This document shows positions 34,643 through 44,039 of a stretch of DNA of 64,000 nucleotides, piece by piece. The stretch comes from Acidobacteriota bacterium (lineage in GTDB: Bacteria; Acidobacteriota; Terriglobia; Acidiferrales; UBA7541). Each line of letters starts with the position of its first letter. Position 1 is the first letter of the stretch. The position numbers were made by a program, and so were the translations under genes. The notes under the pieces were generated by a model, which worked only from the letters and a program-made list of their open reading frames with translations, did no database searches and was not told where the DNA came from. The stretch spans positions 1 to 64,000 of the forward strand of contig JAKBLM010000017.1 of assembly GCA_021832085.1 (NCBI GenBank). The letters run 5' to 3'.

Positions 34643-35241
34643 TGGTTCATACGAAACTCCGGCGCCGGTCCGAGCGACGACGCTTCGGAGAGGAAATGCT
34701 TGTAATTCCGGTCGAGCGACTGGTAGCGATGCACGGCCGGATTCCAGGCCACCTCGATCGGCGGCGGCTGCGCGCCACTGGTCTGTTCGAGCGGCGTGAA
34801 GAACATCGCCAGGCCCTTAGGACCCTTCCGGTATTGCACGCGCCAGGCGTTCACCTCGGCGATCGGCGTGCCGGCCAGGAAGCCCTTTTCATTTTTCAGG
34901 TGCGAGTCGGCCAGAAAAATCTCCCGCCAGTCGTTCCCGTCCTTTTCGATAATCGCCGCCCGCGAAACCACCAGGCCCGGCACCAGGTTTTTCGGCGTCC
35001 TCGGCAGCTCGTTCACAATAAGCAATTGGATGTGGCCGTTGTGGGCCAGGTCGCCGGAAAGAATCACTTTGGTGCCATCGCCGAGCGCGTCGCGCGCCGC
35101 GGCCCGGTAGGCCTCGGGCACCGCCGGCGCCGCCTGGGCCGCGGTCTTGGCCGGCGCCTGGCTGCAAGCAGCCGCGAAGATCATCAGCGCCCCCGCCAGC
35201 AGCGCCGCTATCCATGTGCTGCGGTTCCCCATGTTCCTCAT
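34639..35241 (-). CDS. Putative lipoprotein of the ABC exporter operon
   Basis: This 200-residue protein has a lipoprotein signal: basic start, hydrophobic WIAALLAGALMIF and lipobox AAAC with the cysteine at about residue 26. The mature part has no family I recognise. An alternative start is the ATG at 35232. It is translationally coupled to the ABC gene, so it may be a periplasmic accessory of the exporter. Confidence 0.75.
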   Translation of the reverse strand: MRNMGNRSTWIAALLAGALMIFAAACSQAPAKTAAQAAPAVPEAYRAAARDALGDGTKVILSGDLAHNGHIQLLIVNELPRTPKNLVPGLVVSRAAIIEKDGNDWREIFLADSHLKNEKGFLAGTPIAEVNAWRVQYRKGPKGLAMFFTPLEQTSGAQPPPIEVAWNPAVHRYQSLDRNYKHFLSEASSLGPAPEFRMNQ

Positions 35242-35272
35242 GCTGCTTCTCCCGCCTCGTTTTTTTGGCCGC

Positions 35273-35944
35273 TCATCCCCCGGCCAGGATCGATTCCAGC
35301 CGCGCCTCGAAATTCGCCTCGCCCTCCGACCACAGCCGCCACCGCTCCACGGGCAGCGCCCGGTCGATCTGCTCGGCCCAGCCCATCAGCTTGCGGATAT
35401 TGGCCTGGGTCTTCTGGCGATAATCGCTGAGGCTGCCCGGCCGGCGCATCCGCTCCAGAAATTCCGTCTCGGCCGGATGCTGCTGGCCGACCTCGACCGA
35501 CGCGGCGCCGAGCAGCCCGGCATGGCCGGTGAAGAGGTGCTCGAAGCCGGCGTAGATCCAGAAGTGGCCCAATTCCCGCCACGCCTCGCTGTCGTACTGC
35601 TCGCCGAGGCACAGGATCTCGATCTTGGCCGGGCCGAGCTGCCACTGGTCGGCCGCGGTGTCGTAGGTCCAGAGGTCCCAGTACGCTTCCACTTCGTAGC
35701 AGCAATCGGCATGCGCGTGTTCGCGCGCCAGGGCCACCACGCCCGCCGCATCGACGCTCCCGGCGCGCAGGTCGCGCTCGACGATGGGCGCTTCGTCCGG
35801 GCTGACCGCGCGCACCACCAGCGAGGTGAACCCGGGGAATTCCGTCGAGAGCGGAGCCGTCGCGAGCAGCTGCTCGAAACGGTCGAGCATGACCGATTCG
35901 CCGAAGTCCTTACACCACAGGCTGAGGTAGGCACGATTGGACAT
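35273..35944 (-). CDS. Conserved-looking protein of unknown function, first gene of ABC operon
   Basis: This is a 223-residue cytosolic protein with no recognised family. It is rich in aromatic residues and has a CCYEVEAYWDLWTYD stretch near the middle. The start chosen is the ATG at 35944, which lies 8 nt after a perfect TATAAT; the ATG at 35953 overlaps that -10 box and cannot be in the message. No Shine-Dalgarno site is seen, consistent with a leaderless mRNA. It lies 31 bp upstream of the lipoprotein gene. Confidence 0.75.
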   Translation of the reverse strand: MSNRAYLSLWCKDFGESVMLDRFEQLLATAPLSTEFPGFTSLVVRAVSPDEAPIVERDLRAGSVDAAGVVALAREHAHADCCYEVEAYWDLWTYDTAADQWQLGPAKIEILCLGEQYDSEAWRELGHFWIYAGFEHLFTGHAGLLGAASVEVGQQHPAETEFLERMRRPGSLSDYRQKTQANIRKLMGWAEQIDRALPVERWRLWSEGEANFEARLESILAGG

Positions 35945-35952
35945 CTGGTTCA

Positions 35953-35958
35953 TTATAA
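35953..35958 (-). promoter_or_regulatory. TATAAT -10 box, leaderless start of ABC operon
   Basis: A perfect minus-strand TATAAT ends 8 nt before the ATG at 35944, so transcription should start at the initiation codon. No -35 consensus found. Confidence 0.65.
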
Positions 35959-36074
35959 CGGCGTCTCCGCCGAACGCAGGGGGAAACGATCATGTCGTGC
36001 CGCGGCTTGGCGAGCGCCTGCGCGTTTGCTGATTCCACCGAGCAGGAACTGCACGCCCACCATGCTGTGGCGGC

Positions 36075-36130
36075 ATGGGCGGGTCCCGTAGGTCCATCCG
36101 GGACGCGAAAGACGCGTTTCAAACGCCGGC
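36075..36130. repeat. Double REP-like element
   Basis: Same mosaic as 25192: GGGCGGGTCCCGT, GTCCATCCGGGACGC and CGCGTTTCAAACGCC blocks in order. The outer CTAC end is lost here. The remaining part of 35959-36226 shows no gene. Confidence 0.65.
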
Positions 36131-36226
36131 GGTCCAAAAATAGGGACATATCGAGGCCTCGAAGGCGATCCGCCGCTTGAGGTTGGCTGTTGCGATGTCC
36201 AGGTTCGGTTCACCAGGAAAGCTATT

Positions 36227-36487
36227 TCACCGGTGAGGACAGCCCGGCCAGCAACAAGGCCGGCGTATTCCTTCTTTAAGTTCCGTCCGCACACGCTCAA
36301 TGTGCTGTCTTCTGGTTTCCGGCTTTTTGACGGAGATGACCCAGCAGATCCACTCATTGCGCGCGAGTGGCGTAATGTCCTCCCATTTTGCCAGCGCCGC
36401 CGGGTCGGAAATGAGGACTTTTCGTAAATCCGCTGGGACGCTGTGGACCGCGCCGGCGGAGATCGCTTTTTTGGCCAAGGATTTCAT
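36227..36487 (-). CDS. YdeI/OmdA-type short protein
   Basis: This 86-residue protein matches the C-terminal YdeI/OmpD-associated domain: VPADLRKVL at the start, WEDITPLARNEWICWV in the middle and the cysteine-rich end RRPCCWPGCPHR. Free-standing short versions are common. Bacteriocin-protection roles are reported for some larger members, but the function of this one is unknown. No operon partner is evident. Confidence 0.78.
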   Translation of the reverse strand: MKSLAKKAISAGAVHSVPADLRKVLISDPAALAKWEDITPLARNEWICWVISVKKPETRRQHIERVRTELKEGIRRPCCWPGCPHR

Positions 36488-36568
36488 CCTACATCGTTAC
36501 GCAACCAGCCGGGAGGCCACCGGTGCTGCCCGAATCGGGCCGCAGAGAAAAGCCAATTCGGACAACCG

Positions 36569-36590
36569 CGGGTTTCAAACCCGGCCCTAC
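36569..36590. repeat. REP-like hairpin, GGGTTTCAAACCC type
   Basis: A CGGGTTTCAAACCCGG palindrome ends CCCTAC. It stands alone between the YdeI-like gene and the next minus-strand gene; nothing else is visible in 36488-36715. Confidence 0.65.
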
Positions 36591-36715
36591 TGCGTTGGCG
36601 GAGCCGCGGGCATTCCAATGGTGACGGGTTGGTCGCTGGCGGACGCCCATGCGAACGGCGCGCGCGGAAACGCCGCATCGGCGCCGCCAGCTTATGGCCG
36701 CCGCTGATTTTCAGG

Positions 36716-37459
36716 TTACCCGCCCGCCGGCTCGAAGGAGTCAGTGACGACGATTCGGCCGTTGCTGTAGCGCATCGTATTCCAGGACCTTTGGGGAACC
36801 AGAAACGGCTTGGTTTCGTGCGGCAGGCTGACCTCATGAAAGGTCATCCGAAAGGTGTACGCATCGAAGACGACTTTTTTCACAAAAGGCCACCGGCTTC
36901 CGGAAACCGGCAAGCGCAGCGCCCGCGCGCTTAGCTGCTTGAGCTCTCCGTCCGCCGAACTGAGCACAACGCGGCCCGCGAAGCAGGTGGCCTGAAACGC
37001 GAGGCTGAACCATCCGCGCACGACGTGCGGTTTTCGGCAGGGTTTGGATCGGAAAAGGAAATCGACTCGCCGCGGATTCGGCTGAGTGGGGGAAGCCAGG
37101 CGAAAATGGCTCTCGGGCTGGGAAAGCATCGCCAGAGCCATGGCGGGCATGTCGGCGAGGTTTGTTCCTTTCGACTCGTTGCCTCGCCCACGCTTCACCG
37201 ACTGGCTGATTCCCGTGTGGCGAGAAAAATTCCCAAGTGTATAGATATACGTGCGATGCTGCCTCGTGACGAGTTTCCCCGTCGAGTCGTACTGGCTGAA
37301 CACCTCATGAACCTTGAGCGGCAGCTCCTCAATGCTTAGGCGATAGCTGGAAGCCTGCTGTTTGAGGCGCGCAAGAGATGCGCTTTGATGGTTGGAACCT
37401 GGCGCTTTCGTGCGTGTCTGCAACCCGAGGGCCGCCGGCAACGCTGGCGCCAGGGCCAA
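36716..37459 (-). CDS. Hypothetical secreted protein
   Basis: This is a 247-residue protein without a recognised family. Its beta-rich second half has an RYSNGRIVVTDSFEP ending, typical of small periplasmic proteins of acidobacteria. The TTG at 37459 has no clear ribosome site. In the same frame a CTG at 37510 lies 6 nt after GGAGG and would add 17 residues, giving a normal signal peptide (basic LLGRITRRLVPR, then hydrophobic ICFCGLALAPALPAALG). The longer form is therefore plausible despite the rare start codon. Confidence 0.6.
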   Translation of the reverse strand: MALAPALPAALGLQTRTKAPGSNHQSASLARLKQQASSYRLSIEELPLKVHEVFSQYDSTGKLVTRQHRTYIYTLGNFSRHTGISQSVKRGRGNESKGTNLADMPAMALAMLSQPESHFRLASPTQPNPRRVDFLFRSKPCRKPHVVRGWFSLAFQATCFAGRVVLSSADGELKQLSARALRLPVSGSRWPFVKKVVFDAYTFRMTFHEVSLPHETKPFLVPQRSWNTMRYSNGRIVVTDSFEPAGG

Positions 37460-37510
37460 GCCGCAGAAGCAGATTCGAGGGACGAGGCGGCGGGTTATGC
37501 GGCCGAGCAG

Positions 37511-38019
37511 CTTAATCCTCCGTGTCGTGCATCAGCCCGGGATGACGACGAAAATTCGCGCTCCCGGTTGCGCGCCTTGGCGAAATCAACACAGGCCCCC
37601 CATTTGCATCGTCGCGGGGCGCCCGGAACCTCGACGCTCCCCGATGCCGGATTTGGCGGAAGGAATTCAGACCAGAATGTCCGCTATTGGCTCCGGCTTG
37701 AGCAGCAACTTACGACTAGCCGCTCCCGAAGGCAATCGGCTTCTGTGCCTGAGTGCTCATCCTCATGGGGCAATCCGCGGCTGCGGACACCGTTAACAAT
37801 CTGTCAATTCCCCTACTGTTTTCCGGAGATTTGTGGATTTCGTGTGGAATTCAGCTCCCGTGTGGGCAAATGACGCAGTCAAAAAACTCCGCAGCGGAAC
37901 GCGGCCGGAATTCAATTCTTACAAAGGATTTAGAAATACCATTTCCGAGTGGGGTTTGGCACTTGAGATGCTCCCCTACTTGCCAACATTACAAGCTGGA
38001 ACCGTGGCGACGAGGTCGG
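37511..38019. other. Upstream region of the activase gene, no gene seen
   Basis: About 500 nt, less GC-rich than the neighbours towards its right end, with no REP-like repeats and no recognisable gene. An open frame from 37753 continues into the activase but shows no protein-like features before 38020. Confidence 0.5.
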
Positions 38020-41000
38020 ATGAAGGTCCAAATCGGACTCGACGTCGGTGCTATCAGTTCAAAGTTGCTGGCAGTTATCGCTCCCAGTGGCTTCATCGAC
38101 CTCTCGCGGAATCGACAAGCTGGGTCACGATTTTTTTTAGTGCCCGGGTTTCCGCCTGACGGCGCCGGTACTGCGATGATCGCTTCGCGGTACCGGCGCG
38201 CGGCGGGGAGTCCGCTGCAGTCTGCCCTCGACCTGCTCCACCAATTCCGCACGCTCATCCCCGAAGACGCGATCGACGGCATCCGTGTCACCGGATCCGG
38301 TGGGCGTCGCGTGGCCGAAACGCTCGGCGCGTCGTACGAAAACGAATTTCGCGCGATTGCGCGCGGCGTCGCTGCGCTCTATCCACAGGCGCGCACGGTT
38401 TTCGAGATGGGCGGCGAAAGCTCGAAATACCTGCTGCTCGAAAGCGATGACGGCCGGAGTGCGCCGGGGGAGGAATCGCTCGAGCAGCCGACGCTGGGCA
38501 TCGCCGACTATTCGATGAGCGGGGAATGCGCGGCGGGCACCGGCTCGTTCATCGACCAGCAGGCCACGCGGCTGCGCTACCAGGTGGAAGAGATCGGGCG
38601 GATCGTCGCGCGGACGAAGACCGCGGCGCGCATCGCCGGCCGCTGCTCGGTCTTTGCCAAATCCGACATGATCCACGCGCAGCAGAAGGGCTACGGCACC
38701 GGCGAAGTTCTCAAGGGCTTGTGTGAGGCTGTGGCGCGCAATTTCAAGAGCAACATTGTGCGGGGCAAGAAGGTTGTTGCGCCGGTGCTGTTCCTCGGAG
38801 GGGTCTCGCAGAATGAAGGCGTCGCCGAGGCGCTGGCCGCGGCGTTTCGGCTGCGCAGGGAAGACCTGATCGTTCCGGAACTTTACGCGTGGCTGGGAGC
38901 GCTGGGCTCGGCACTGCTCGCCACCGACGGCGGCGGGCGCGCGGAAACCAGGCGCGCGGTTGCCGCGCCTCTCTGCACTCCGCAGCGAAACACGGAATCC
39001 TGTTCCTATATTTCCGGTTCGCCCGAGGCCGCGGGACTGGTTTCGAACGAGCCGCTCTCGCTCGCCAATGTTTTGCTGCTGCGCGACCACCCCGCCGCGC
39101 GCCGCGCGGAGCCCTTGCCCGAACGCGGCACCGGCAAGCTCCCGGTTTATCTCGGCATCGACGTCGGGTCGGTGAGCACCAACCTCGCGCTGCTCGATGA
39201 GGAGGGCCGCCTGCTTCACGGCATCTACCTGCGCACCGCCGGCCGGCCCGTCGAGGTGGTGGGTGACGGGCTGCGCGAGATCGACGAGCGCTTCGCCGGC
39301 CGCATCGACGTGCGCGGCGTGGGCACAACCGGCTCGGGCCGCGAGCTGATCGGCGAACTGGCCGGCGCGGACACCGTGAACGACGAGATCACCGCGCACA
39401 AGACCGGCGCGATGTACGTGCATGAAAAGCTGGTGCGGCGGCTTCCACCCTCATCCGGCAAGGCGATCGCGCCCACGGGCCAGGTCGACACGATTTTCGA
39501 GATCGGCGGCCAGGACTCGAAATTCATTTCGATCGATCGCGGCATCGTCGTCGATTTCGCGATGAACGAAGCCTGCGCGGCGGGCACCGGCTCGTTCCTC
39601 GAGGAGCAGGCCGAGCGGCTGGGCATTCAGATCAAGGACGAATTCGCGCGCCTCGCGCTCGCCTCGAAGGCGCCTGCGCGGCTGGGCGAGCGCTGCACCG
39701 TGTTCATGGAGCGCGACGTGACCGCGGCGCTCGGCCGCGGCGCCCGCCTGGAAGACGTCATCGGCGGCCTCGCCTATTCCGTCGCGCTCAACTACCTCAA
39801 CCGGGTGGTTCGCGGGCGCAAGATCGGCCAGGTGATCTATTTCCAGGGCGGAACGGCCTACAACGACGCCGTCGCCGCGGCCTTTGCCAATCTGCTCGGC
39901 AAGCCGATCATCGTGCCGCCGCACAACGGCATCATCGGCGCGATCGGCATGGCGCTGATCGCCCAGGAAGTCATGCGCGCACGCTCGCTTCGCCGGACCC
40001 GCGGCGAGCCGCTCGACGCGTCGAGCCGCTTCGCGCAAGCCGACGGCCACTCCGCCTTTCGCGGATTCGATCTGAGCCTGGCGCGTTTCGAAACGCGCGA
40101 ATTCATCTGCAAGGCCTGCTCGAATTACTGCGACATGAAGGAGATCACCATCGAGGGCCGCAAAACCTATTGGGGCGACAAGTGCTCGGACAAATTCCGC
40201 AAGCGCGCCCGGACCGACCGCCGGCCGGTGATCGACGATCTGCTCGCCTTCCACGACCGCGTTCTGGTCGCCGGCTACGAGCCGCCGCCCACGCCTGGCG
40301 AGAGCGAAAGCGGTTCGGCCGCGCGGCCGTTGCGCATCGGCATTCCGCAGGCGATGTATTTCCACGACGAGTTCCCTTTCTGGCGCTCCTATCTCGAAGC
40401 GCTGGGATTCCAGGTGGTGCTTTCGCCGCCCACCGACCGTTACGTGGCCGCCCGCGGCGCCGAGCTGAGCGTCGCCGAACCCTGCTTCCCCGTGCAGATC
40501 GCCCACGGCCACGTGCGTGCGTTGCTCGATGGCGGACCGGACCGGCCGAGCGTCGATTACGTGCTGCTGCCCAACGTGATGGACCGCGAATCGCCGCCTT
40601 CCGGGACGGCTTCCTACATGTGCCCGTGGAACCAGACGCTGCCCTTCGTCGTGCGCGCCGCGCCGGAATTTTCTGCCCATGCCGATCGGATTCTCGCGCC
40701 CACGGTGCGTTTCCGTTCCGGCCGCAGGCGCGTGGCGCGGCAGATGGCCGATTCGTTCGCGCGGCTCGGCGTCGGCCGCCACCAGAGCGACGCCGCGCTG
40801 GCGATTGCCTTCGAGGTGCAGGCGCAATTCAACGCGATCTTGCAGCGAGCTGGCCGCGAAGCCTGCGCCAGGCTCGAGGAGACGAGCGAGCCGGCGGTGC
40901 TGCTGGTCGGCCGGCCCTACAACCTTTACGACCGCAACGCGAATTGCGACATCCCGCGCAAGCTCCGCGACCTCTACGGCGTCAACGTCCTCCCGCTCGA

Positions 41001-41295
41001 TTTCCTCCCGCTCGACGACGTTCCCCCGGATCAGCTTCACCCGAATATGTACTGGAATTCCGGCCGCCGCATTCTCGCCGCCGGCGATTTCGCGCGCCGC
41101 CATCCCCGCATGCACCTGATCTTCATTACCAACTTCAAGTGCGGCCCCGATTCCTTCGTCAAGCATTTCCTGCGCGAAGTGACCGGCGCGCCTTTTCTGC
41201 TGCTCCAGTTCGACGGGCACGGCAACGACGCCGGCTACCTGACGCGCTGCGAGGCCTATCTCGACAGCATGGGAATTCTGCGATGCGCTTCCTGA
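38020..41295 (+). CDS. Tandem-ASKHA acyl-CoA dehydratase/benzoyl-CoA reductase-type activase with DUF2229 domain
   Basis: This 1091-residue protein starts at the ATG at 38020 (GAGGTCGG upstream). It has two BcrAD/BadFG/HgdC-type ATPase domains. The first carries IGLDVGAISSKLL, FEMGGESSKY, the cluster cysteine in GECAAGTGSF and a second in GRCSVFAKSD. The second carries LGIDVGSVSTNLA, FEIGGQDSKF, EACAAGTGSFLEEQ and GERCTVFMERD. A DUF2229 CoA-activase-like domain follows (from about residue 690) with cysteines in CKACSNYC, EPCFPVQIAHGH and FKCGPDSF. Such proteins use ATP to drive low-potential electrons from a [4Fe-4S] cluster to a partner. Homologs of about 1400 residues fuse this to an HgdB-like domain, here a separate overlapping gene. 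The substrate is unknown. Confidence 0.88.
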   Translation: MKVQIGLDVGAISSKLLAVIAPSGFIDLSRNRQAGSRFFLVPGFPPDGAGTAMIASRYRRAAGSPLQSALDLLHQFRTLIPEDAIDGIRVTGSGGRRVAETLGASYENEFRAIARGVAALYPQARTVFEMGGESSKYLLLESDDGRSAPGEESLEQPTLGIADYSMSGECAAGTGSFIDQQATRLRYQVEEIGRIVARTKTAARIAGRCSVFAKSDMIHAQQKGYGTGEVLKGLCEAVARNFKSNIVRGKKVVAPVLFLGGVSQNEGVAEALAAAFRLRREDLIVPELYAWLGALGSALLATDGGGRAETRRAVAAPLCTPQRNTESCSYISGSPEAAGLVSNEPLSLANVLLLRDHPAARRAEPLPERGTGKLPVYLGIDVGSVSTNLALLDEEGRLLHGIYLRTAGRPVEVVGDGLREIDERFAGRIDVRGVGTTGSGRELIGELAGADTVNDEITAHKTGAMYVHEKLVRRLPPSSGKAIAPTGQVDTIFEIGGQDSKFISIDRGIVVDFAMNEACAAGTGSFLEEQAERLGIQIKDEFARLALASKAPARLGERCTVFMERDVTAALGRGARLEDVIGGLAYSVALNYLNRVVRGRKIGQVIYFQGGTAYNDAVAAAFANLLGKPIIVPPHNGIIGAIGMALIAQEVMRARSLRRTRGEPLDASSRFAQADGHSAFRGFDLSLARFETREFICKACSNYCDMKEITIEGRKTYWGDKCSDKFRKRARTDRRPVIDDLLAFHDRVLVAGYEPPPTPGESESGSAARPLRIGIPQAMYFHDEFPFWRSYLEALGFQVVLSPPTDRYVAARGAELSVAEPCFPVQIAHGHVRALLDGGPDRPSVDYVLLPNVMDRESPPSGTASYMCPWNQTLPFVVRAAPEFSAHADRILAPTVRFRSGRRRVARQMADSFARLGVGRHQSDAALAIAFEVQAQFNAILQRAGREACARLEETSEPAVLLVGRPYNLYDRNANCDIPRKLRDLYGVNVLPLDFLPLDDVPPDQLHPNMYWNSGRRILAAGDFARRHPRMHLIFITNFKCGPDSFVKHFLREVTGAPFLLLQFDGHGNDAGYLTRCEAYLDSMGILRCAS

Positions 41296-42620
41296 AGCGG
41301 GACGGAAACGGCCACGCCGTGCCGCCCGCGCTCGCCGGGCGCACGATCTGGATGCCGCGGCTGACCGAGGCCGGGTCGCGGGCGGTCGCGGCGGTGTTCC
41401 GCTCGTGCGGCTTCGATGCGCGCGTCACGCCGCCCTCCGACGCGCTCACCAGCGAGCTGGGCGCCCGCTACACCAACGGCGACGAATGCTATCCGATCAA
41501 GGTGACGCTCGGCGATTTCCTGAAAGTCTTGAAGGCGCCCGGGGCCGACCCGGGCAAGATCGCGTTTTTCATGGCGAGCGGCCAGGGCCCGTGCCGTTTC
41601 GGCCAATACGTGCCTTACATGCGGGGCGAACTCGCTTCGCTCGGCTATCCGGACGTGCCGGTGTTCGGGCCGACCTTCGAAAACGGCTATAGCGATCTGG
41701 GCGCGTCGTCCGGGAAACTGATTCGCGGCGCCTGGCGCGCGGTGGTGGCGACCGACATCCTGATGAAGCTGTTGCTCAAGACGCGGCCATATGAAATTTC
41801 GCCGGGCGACGCCGATGCCGCGCACGAGGAATCGCTCGCCGGTCTCTGCCGCGCGTTCGAGGTGGATTACCGAGACCAAGCCGCGCAGATGCAGGAGTTG
41901 CGCCGGTGCCTCGAGCGCGCCGCCGCGCGTTTTCGCCATGTGCCAGTGCGGCGCGACGAGCCGCGCCCGCACATCGGTATCGTCGGCGAGATTTTTTGCC
42001 GGCTGAACACCTTCAGCAACGAGGAACTGGTGCGCCGGCTCGAGGCCGCCGGCGCCGAAGTTTGGATGAACGACATCTCCGAATGGCTCTGGTACACCAA
42101 CGACGAGAGCCTCCGCCTGCTCGACCTGGCCGGCAAGCGTTTCTCCCGGCAGGCGCTGGGCGCGCGCATCCGCGCTAGGTTCCAGAAAGGCGACGAGGAC
42201 CAATTGCTCGCCGTCGTGCGCGACGACCTGGTCGGCTACGAAGAGCCGGAAATCGGCGAAGTGTTCGAGAACGCCAGGCCCTATCTGCCGCCCGAGGGCG
42301 CCTCGGGCGAGATGGTGGTGAACGTCGGCAAGGCCGTCTACTTCGCGCACAAGGGGCTCGACGGCATGATCGACATCAGCCCGTTCACTTGCATGAACGG
42401 GATCGTCTGCGAGGCGATCTATCCGCTGCTCAGCCGCGACCTGGGCGGCTTTCCGATCCGCAATTTCTATTTCGACGGCACGCAATCCGACCTCGAGCGC
42501 GACATCGGCATCTTCCTGGAATTGACGCGGAATTACCGTCGGCGGAAAACGCTGCGCGAGGCGCAAGCTGCGGTTTCCGGGGACGAGAACGGGAACGGGG
42601 CGGGGAAGAACGGCGGGTAA
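41283..42620 (+). CDS. HgdB/DccP-like CoA-activase partner protein
   Basis: This 445-residue protein resembles the terminal part of giant 2-hydroxyacyl-CoA-dehydratase-activase fusions. Conserved cysteines are in GDECYPIKVTLGD, GQGPCRFGQY and ISPFTCMNGIVCEAI, which may bind an iron-sulfur (possibly double-cubane) cluster. Its start overlaps the activase stop by 13 nt, which indicates tight coupling. The fused form is split into two genes here. The last 15 residues are low-complexity (ENGNGAGKNGG). Possible roles are ATP-dependent reduction of an activated acid or a small molecule; nothing nearby tells which. Confidence 0.85.
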   Translation: MRFLKRDGNGHAVPPALAGRTIWMPRLTEAGSRAVAAVFRSCGFDARVTPPSDALTSELGARYTNGDECYPIKVTLGDFLKVLKAPGADPGKIAFFMASGQGPCRFGQYVPYMRGELASLGYPDVPVFGPTFENGYSDLGASSGKLIRGAWRAVVATDILMKLLLKTRPYEISPGDADAAHEESLAGLCRAFEVDYRDQAAQMQELRRCLERAAARFRHVPVRRDEPRPHIGIVGEIFCRLNTFSNEELVRRLEAAGAEVWMNDISEWLWYTNDESLRLLDLAGKRFSRQALGARIRARFQKGDEDQLLAVVRDDLVGYEEPEIGEVFENARPYLPPEGASGEMVVNVGKAVYFAHKGLDGMIDISPFTCMNGIVCEAIYPLLSRDLGGFPIRNFYFDGTQSDLERDIGIFLELTRNYRRRKTLREAQAAVSGDENGNGAGKNGG

Positions 42621-42635
42621 CGGCCAAGCCGCGGG

Positions 42636-43352
42636 TCAGCGGGTCTTTTCGCGGTCGAGTTCGGCGATGGTTTCCTTGAAGGCGCCATAACCTTTTTCGG
42701 AGTCGCGCAGCAGGCGATCCTCGACGGCGCGCCGCAGGCTTTCGAGCCGCGCTTCATGGCTGGCCTGGAGCATGCGGAAGGCCTCGACGAGCGACTGCTG
42801 GACCGCGGCGAGCGATTCGCGCGATTCGGTGCGGGCGCGGCGAAGCTCCTCCTCGATGGTTTCGTGGAGCGTGTCGAGCGAAGCGGCCACCTGGTTCTGC
42901 ACTTCGAGCAGCCGTTCCTCGATCGCGGCTTTCAGCTGCGGGTTGGCGCCGCCGGCTTCGCCCTTGGCGCCGAGCCGGCCTTCGAGGTATTGGGCCAGCG
43001 CGTCAAAAGTGCTGCGAAGTTCGGTGGCAAAGCCGGCGAGCTTTTCGTCGACTTTCTTGCGCGTCTCCTCGCGCAATTCCCCGACCGAGGTGGTGAGCGT
43101 CTGGCTGCCGCTCTGGACCGCGGCGGCGAGCATCGACGAAAGGCTTTGCTGCAGGGTGTCGATCTTCGTGTTCATCGCGTAGAGCGGCGGGGCGAGCGTG
43201 TGCGAGAGCGCTTCCTGCGCGCCGCCCGGATTGTCCATCTGGAAAACGCGCACCGCGACGATCACGGCCACCGCGGCGGCCACGGCCGAGAACACCATGA
43301 TAAGCGTCAGCAGCACCGACACCTCCGAGAGGGCCGGGAAGAAAAGTAACAC
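42636..43352 (-). CDS. Membrane-anchored coiled-coil protein
   Basis: This 238-residue protein has one N-terminal membrane helix (VLLTLIMVFSAVAAAVAVIVAV) followed by long charged helices predicted as coiled coil (LREETRKKVDEKLAGF; IEERLLEVQNQVAASL). The arrangement recalls the N-terminal half of RmuC, but the nuclease domain is absent. The GTG start at 43352 has no good ribosome site. It is convergent with the HgdB-like gene (15 bp gap) and divergent from nothing; function unknown. Confidence 0.65.
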   Translation of the reverse strand: MLLFFPALSEVSVLLTLIMVFSAVAAAVAVIVAVRVFQMDNPGGAQEALSHTLAPPLYAMNTKIDTLQQSLSSMLAAAVQSGSQTLTTSVGELREETRKKVDEKLAGFATELRSTFDALAQYLEGRLGAKGEAGGANPQLKAAIEERLLEVQNQVAASLDTLHETIEEELRRARTESRESLAAVQQSLVEAFRMLQASHEARLESLRRAVEDRLLRDSEKGYGAFKETIAELDREKTR

Positions 43353-43409
43353 GGGAGGGGCGTTCGTTCAACGCCGCTGATTAGATCGTTAATGACCTTT
43401 GCGGGGAGT

Positions 43410-44009
43410 TCACAATTCGTGCCTACCCTCCATCGCCTTCAGCATGGTCACCTCGTCGGCGTATTCCAGCTCGGAGCCGACGGGGATGCCGGTGGCAATG
43501 CGGGTGACACGGACGCCGAGCGGCTTGAGCAGCTTCGAGAGGTACATCGCGGTCGCTTCACCCTCGGCGGTGGGGTTGGTGGCGATGATGATCTCTTCCA
43601 CCGCGCCAGTCTTGAGCCTTTCGAGCAGGCTTTTGATCTGGAGCTGCTCGGGGCCGATGCCTTGCAGCGGCGAAAGCGCGCCGCCGAGCACATGGTACAG
43701 GCCGTTATACTGCCGCGTCTTCTCGATCGGAAGGATGTTGGTGGCTTCCTCGACCACGCAGATCGTGCGGCGGTTGCGGCCCGAACCGGTGCAGTAGAGG
43801 CAGGGATCGACGTCGGTAAGGTTGTTGCAGATTGAGCACTGGTGAACTGTTTCCTTGGCCGCGCGGATCGCGTCGGCCAGCGCCAGCGCCTGCTCGCGGT
43901 CGGCCCGGAGCAGGTAAAAGGCGAGCCGCTGCGCCGTCTTCTGCCCGATGCCGGGCAGGTGCTTCAGCTCTTCGATCAATCGGGAAACGGGGGCGGCGAA
44001 ATCAGGCAT
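43410..44009 (-). CDS. recR: Recombination protein RecR
   Basis: RecR (199 residues) works with RecF and RecO to load RecA at gaps. The helix-hairpin-helix region [21 protein letters not shown], the zinc finger [16 protein letters not shown] and the Toprim motifs ([25 protein letters not shown]) are intact. It is the last gene of the classical dnaX-ybaB-recR operon, 30 bp after ybaB. Confidence 0.96.
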   Translation of the reverse strand: MPDFAAPVSRLIEELKHLPGIGQKTAQRLAFYLLRADREQALALADAIRAAKETVHQCSICNNLTDVDPCLYCTGSGRNRRTICVVEEATNILPIEKTRQYNGLYHVLGGALSPLQGIGPEQLQIKSLLERLKTGAVEEIIIATNPTAEGEATAMYLSKLLKPLGVRVTRIATGIPVGSELEYADEVTMLKAMEGRHEL

Positions 44010-44039
44010 CGAGGGCCACTCCGCTTGCGGAGGGGAAAC

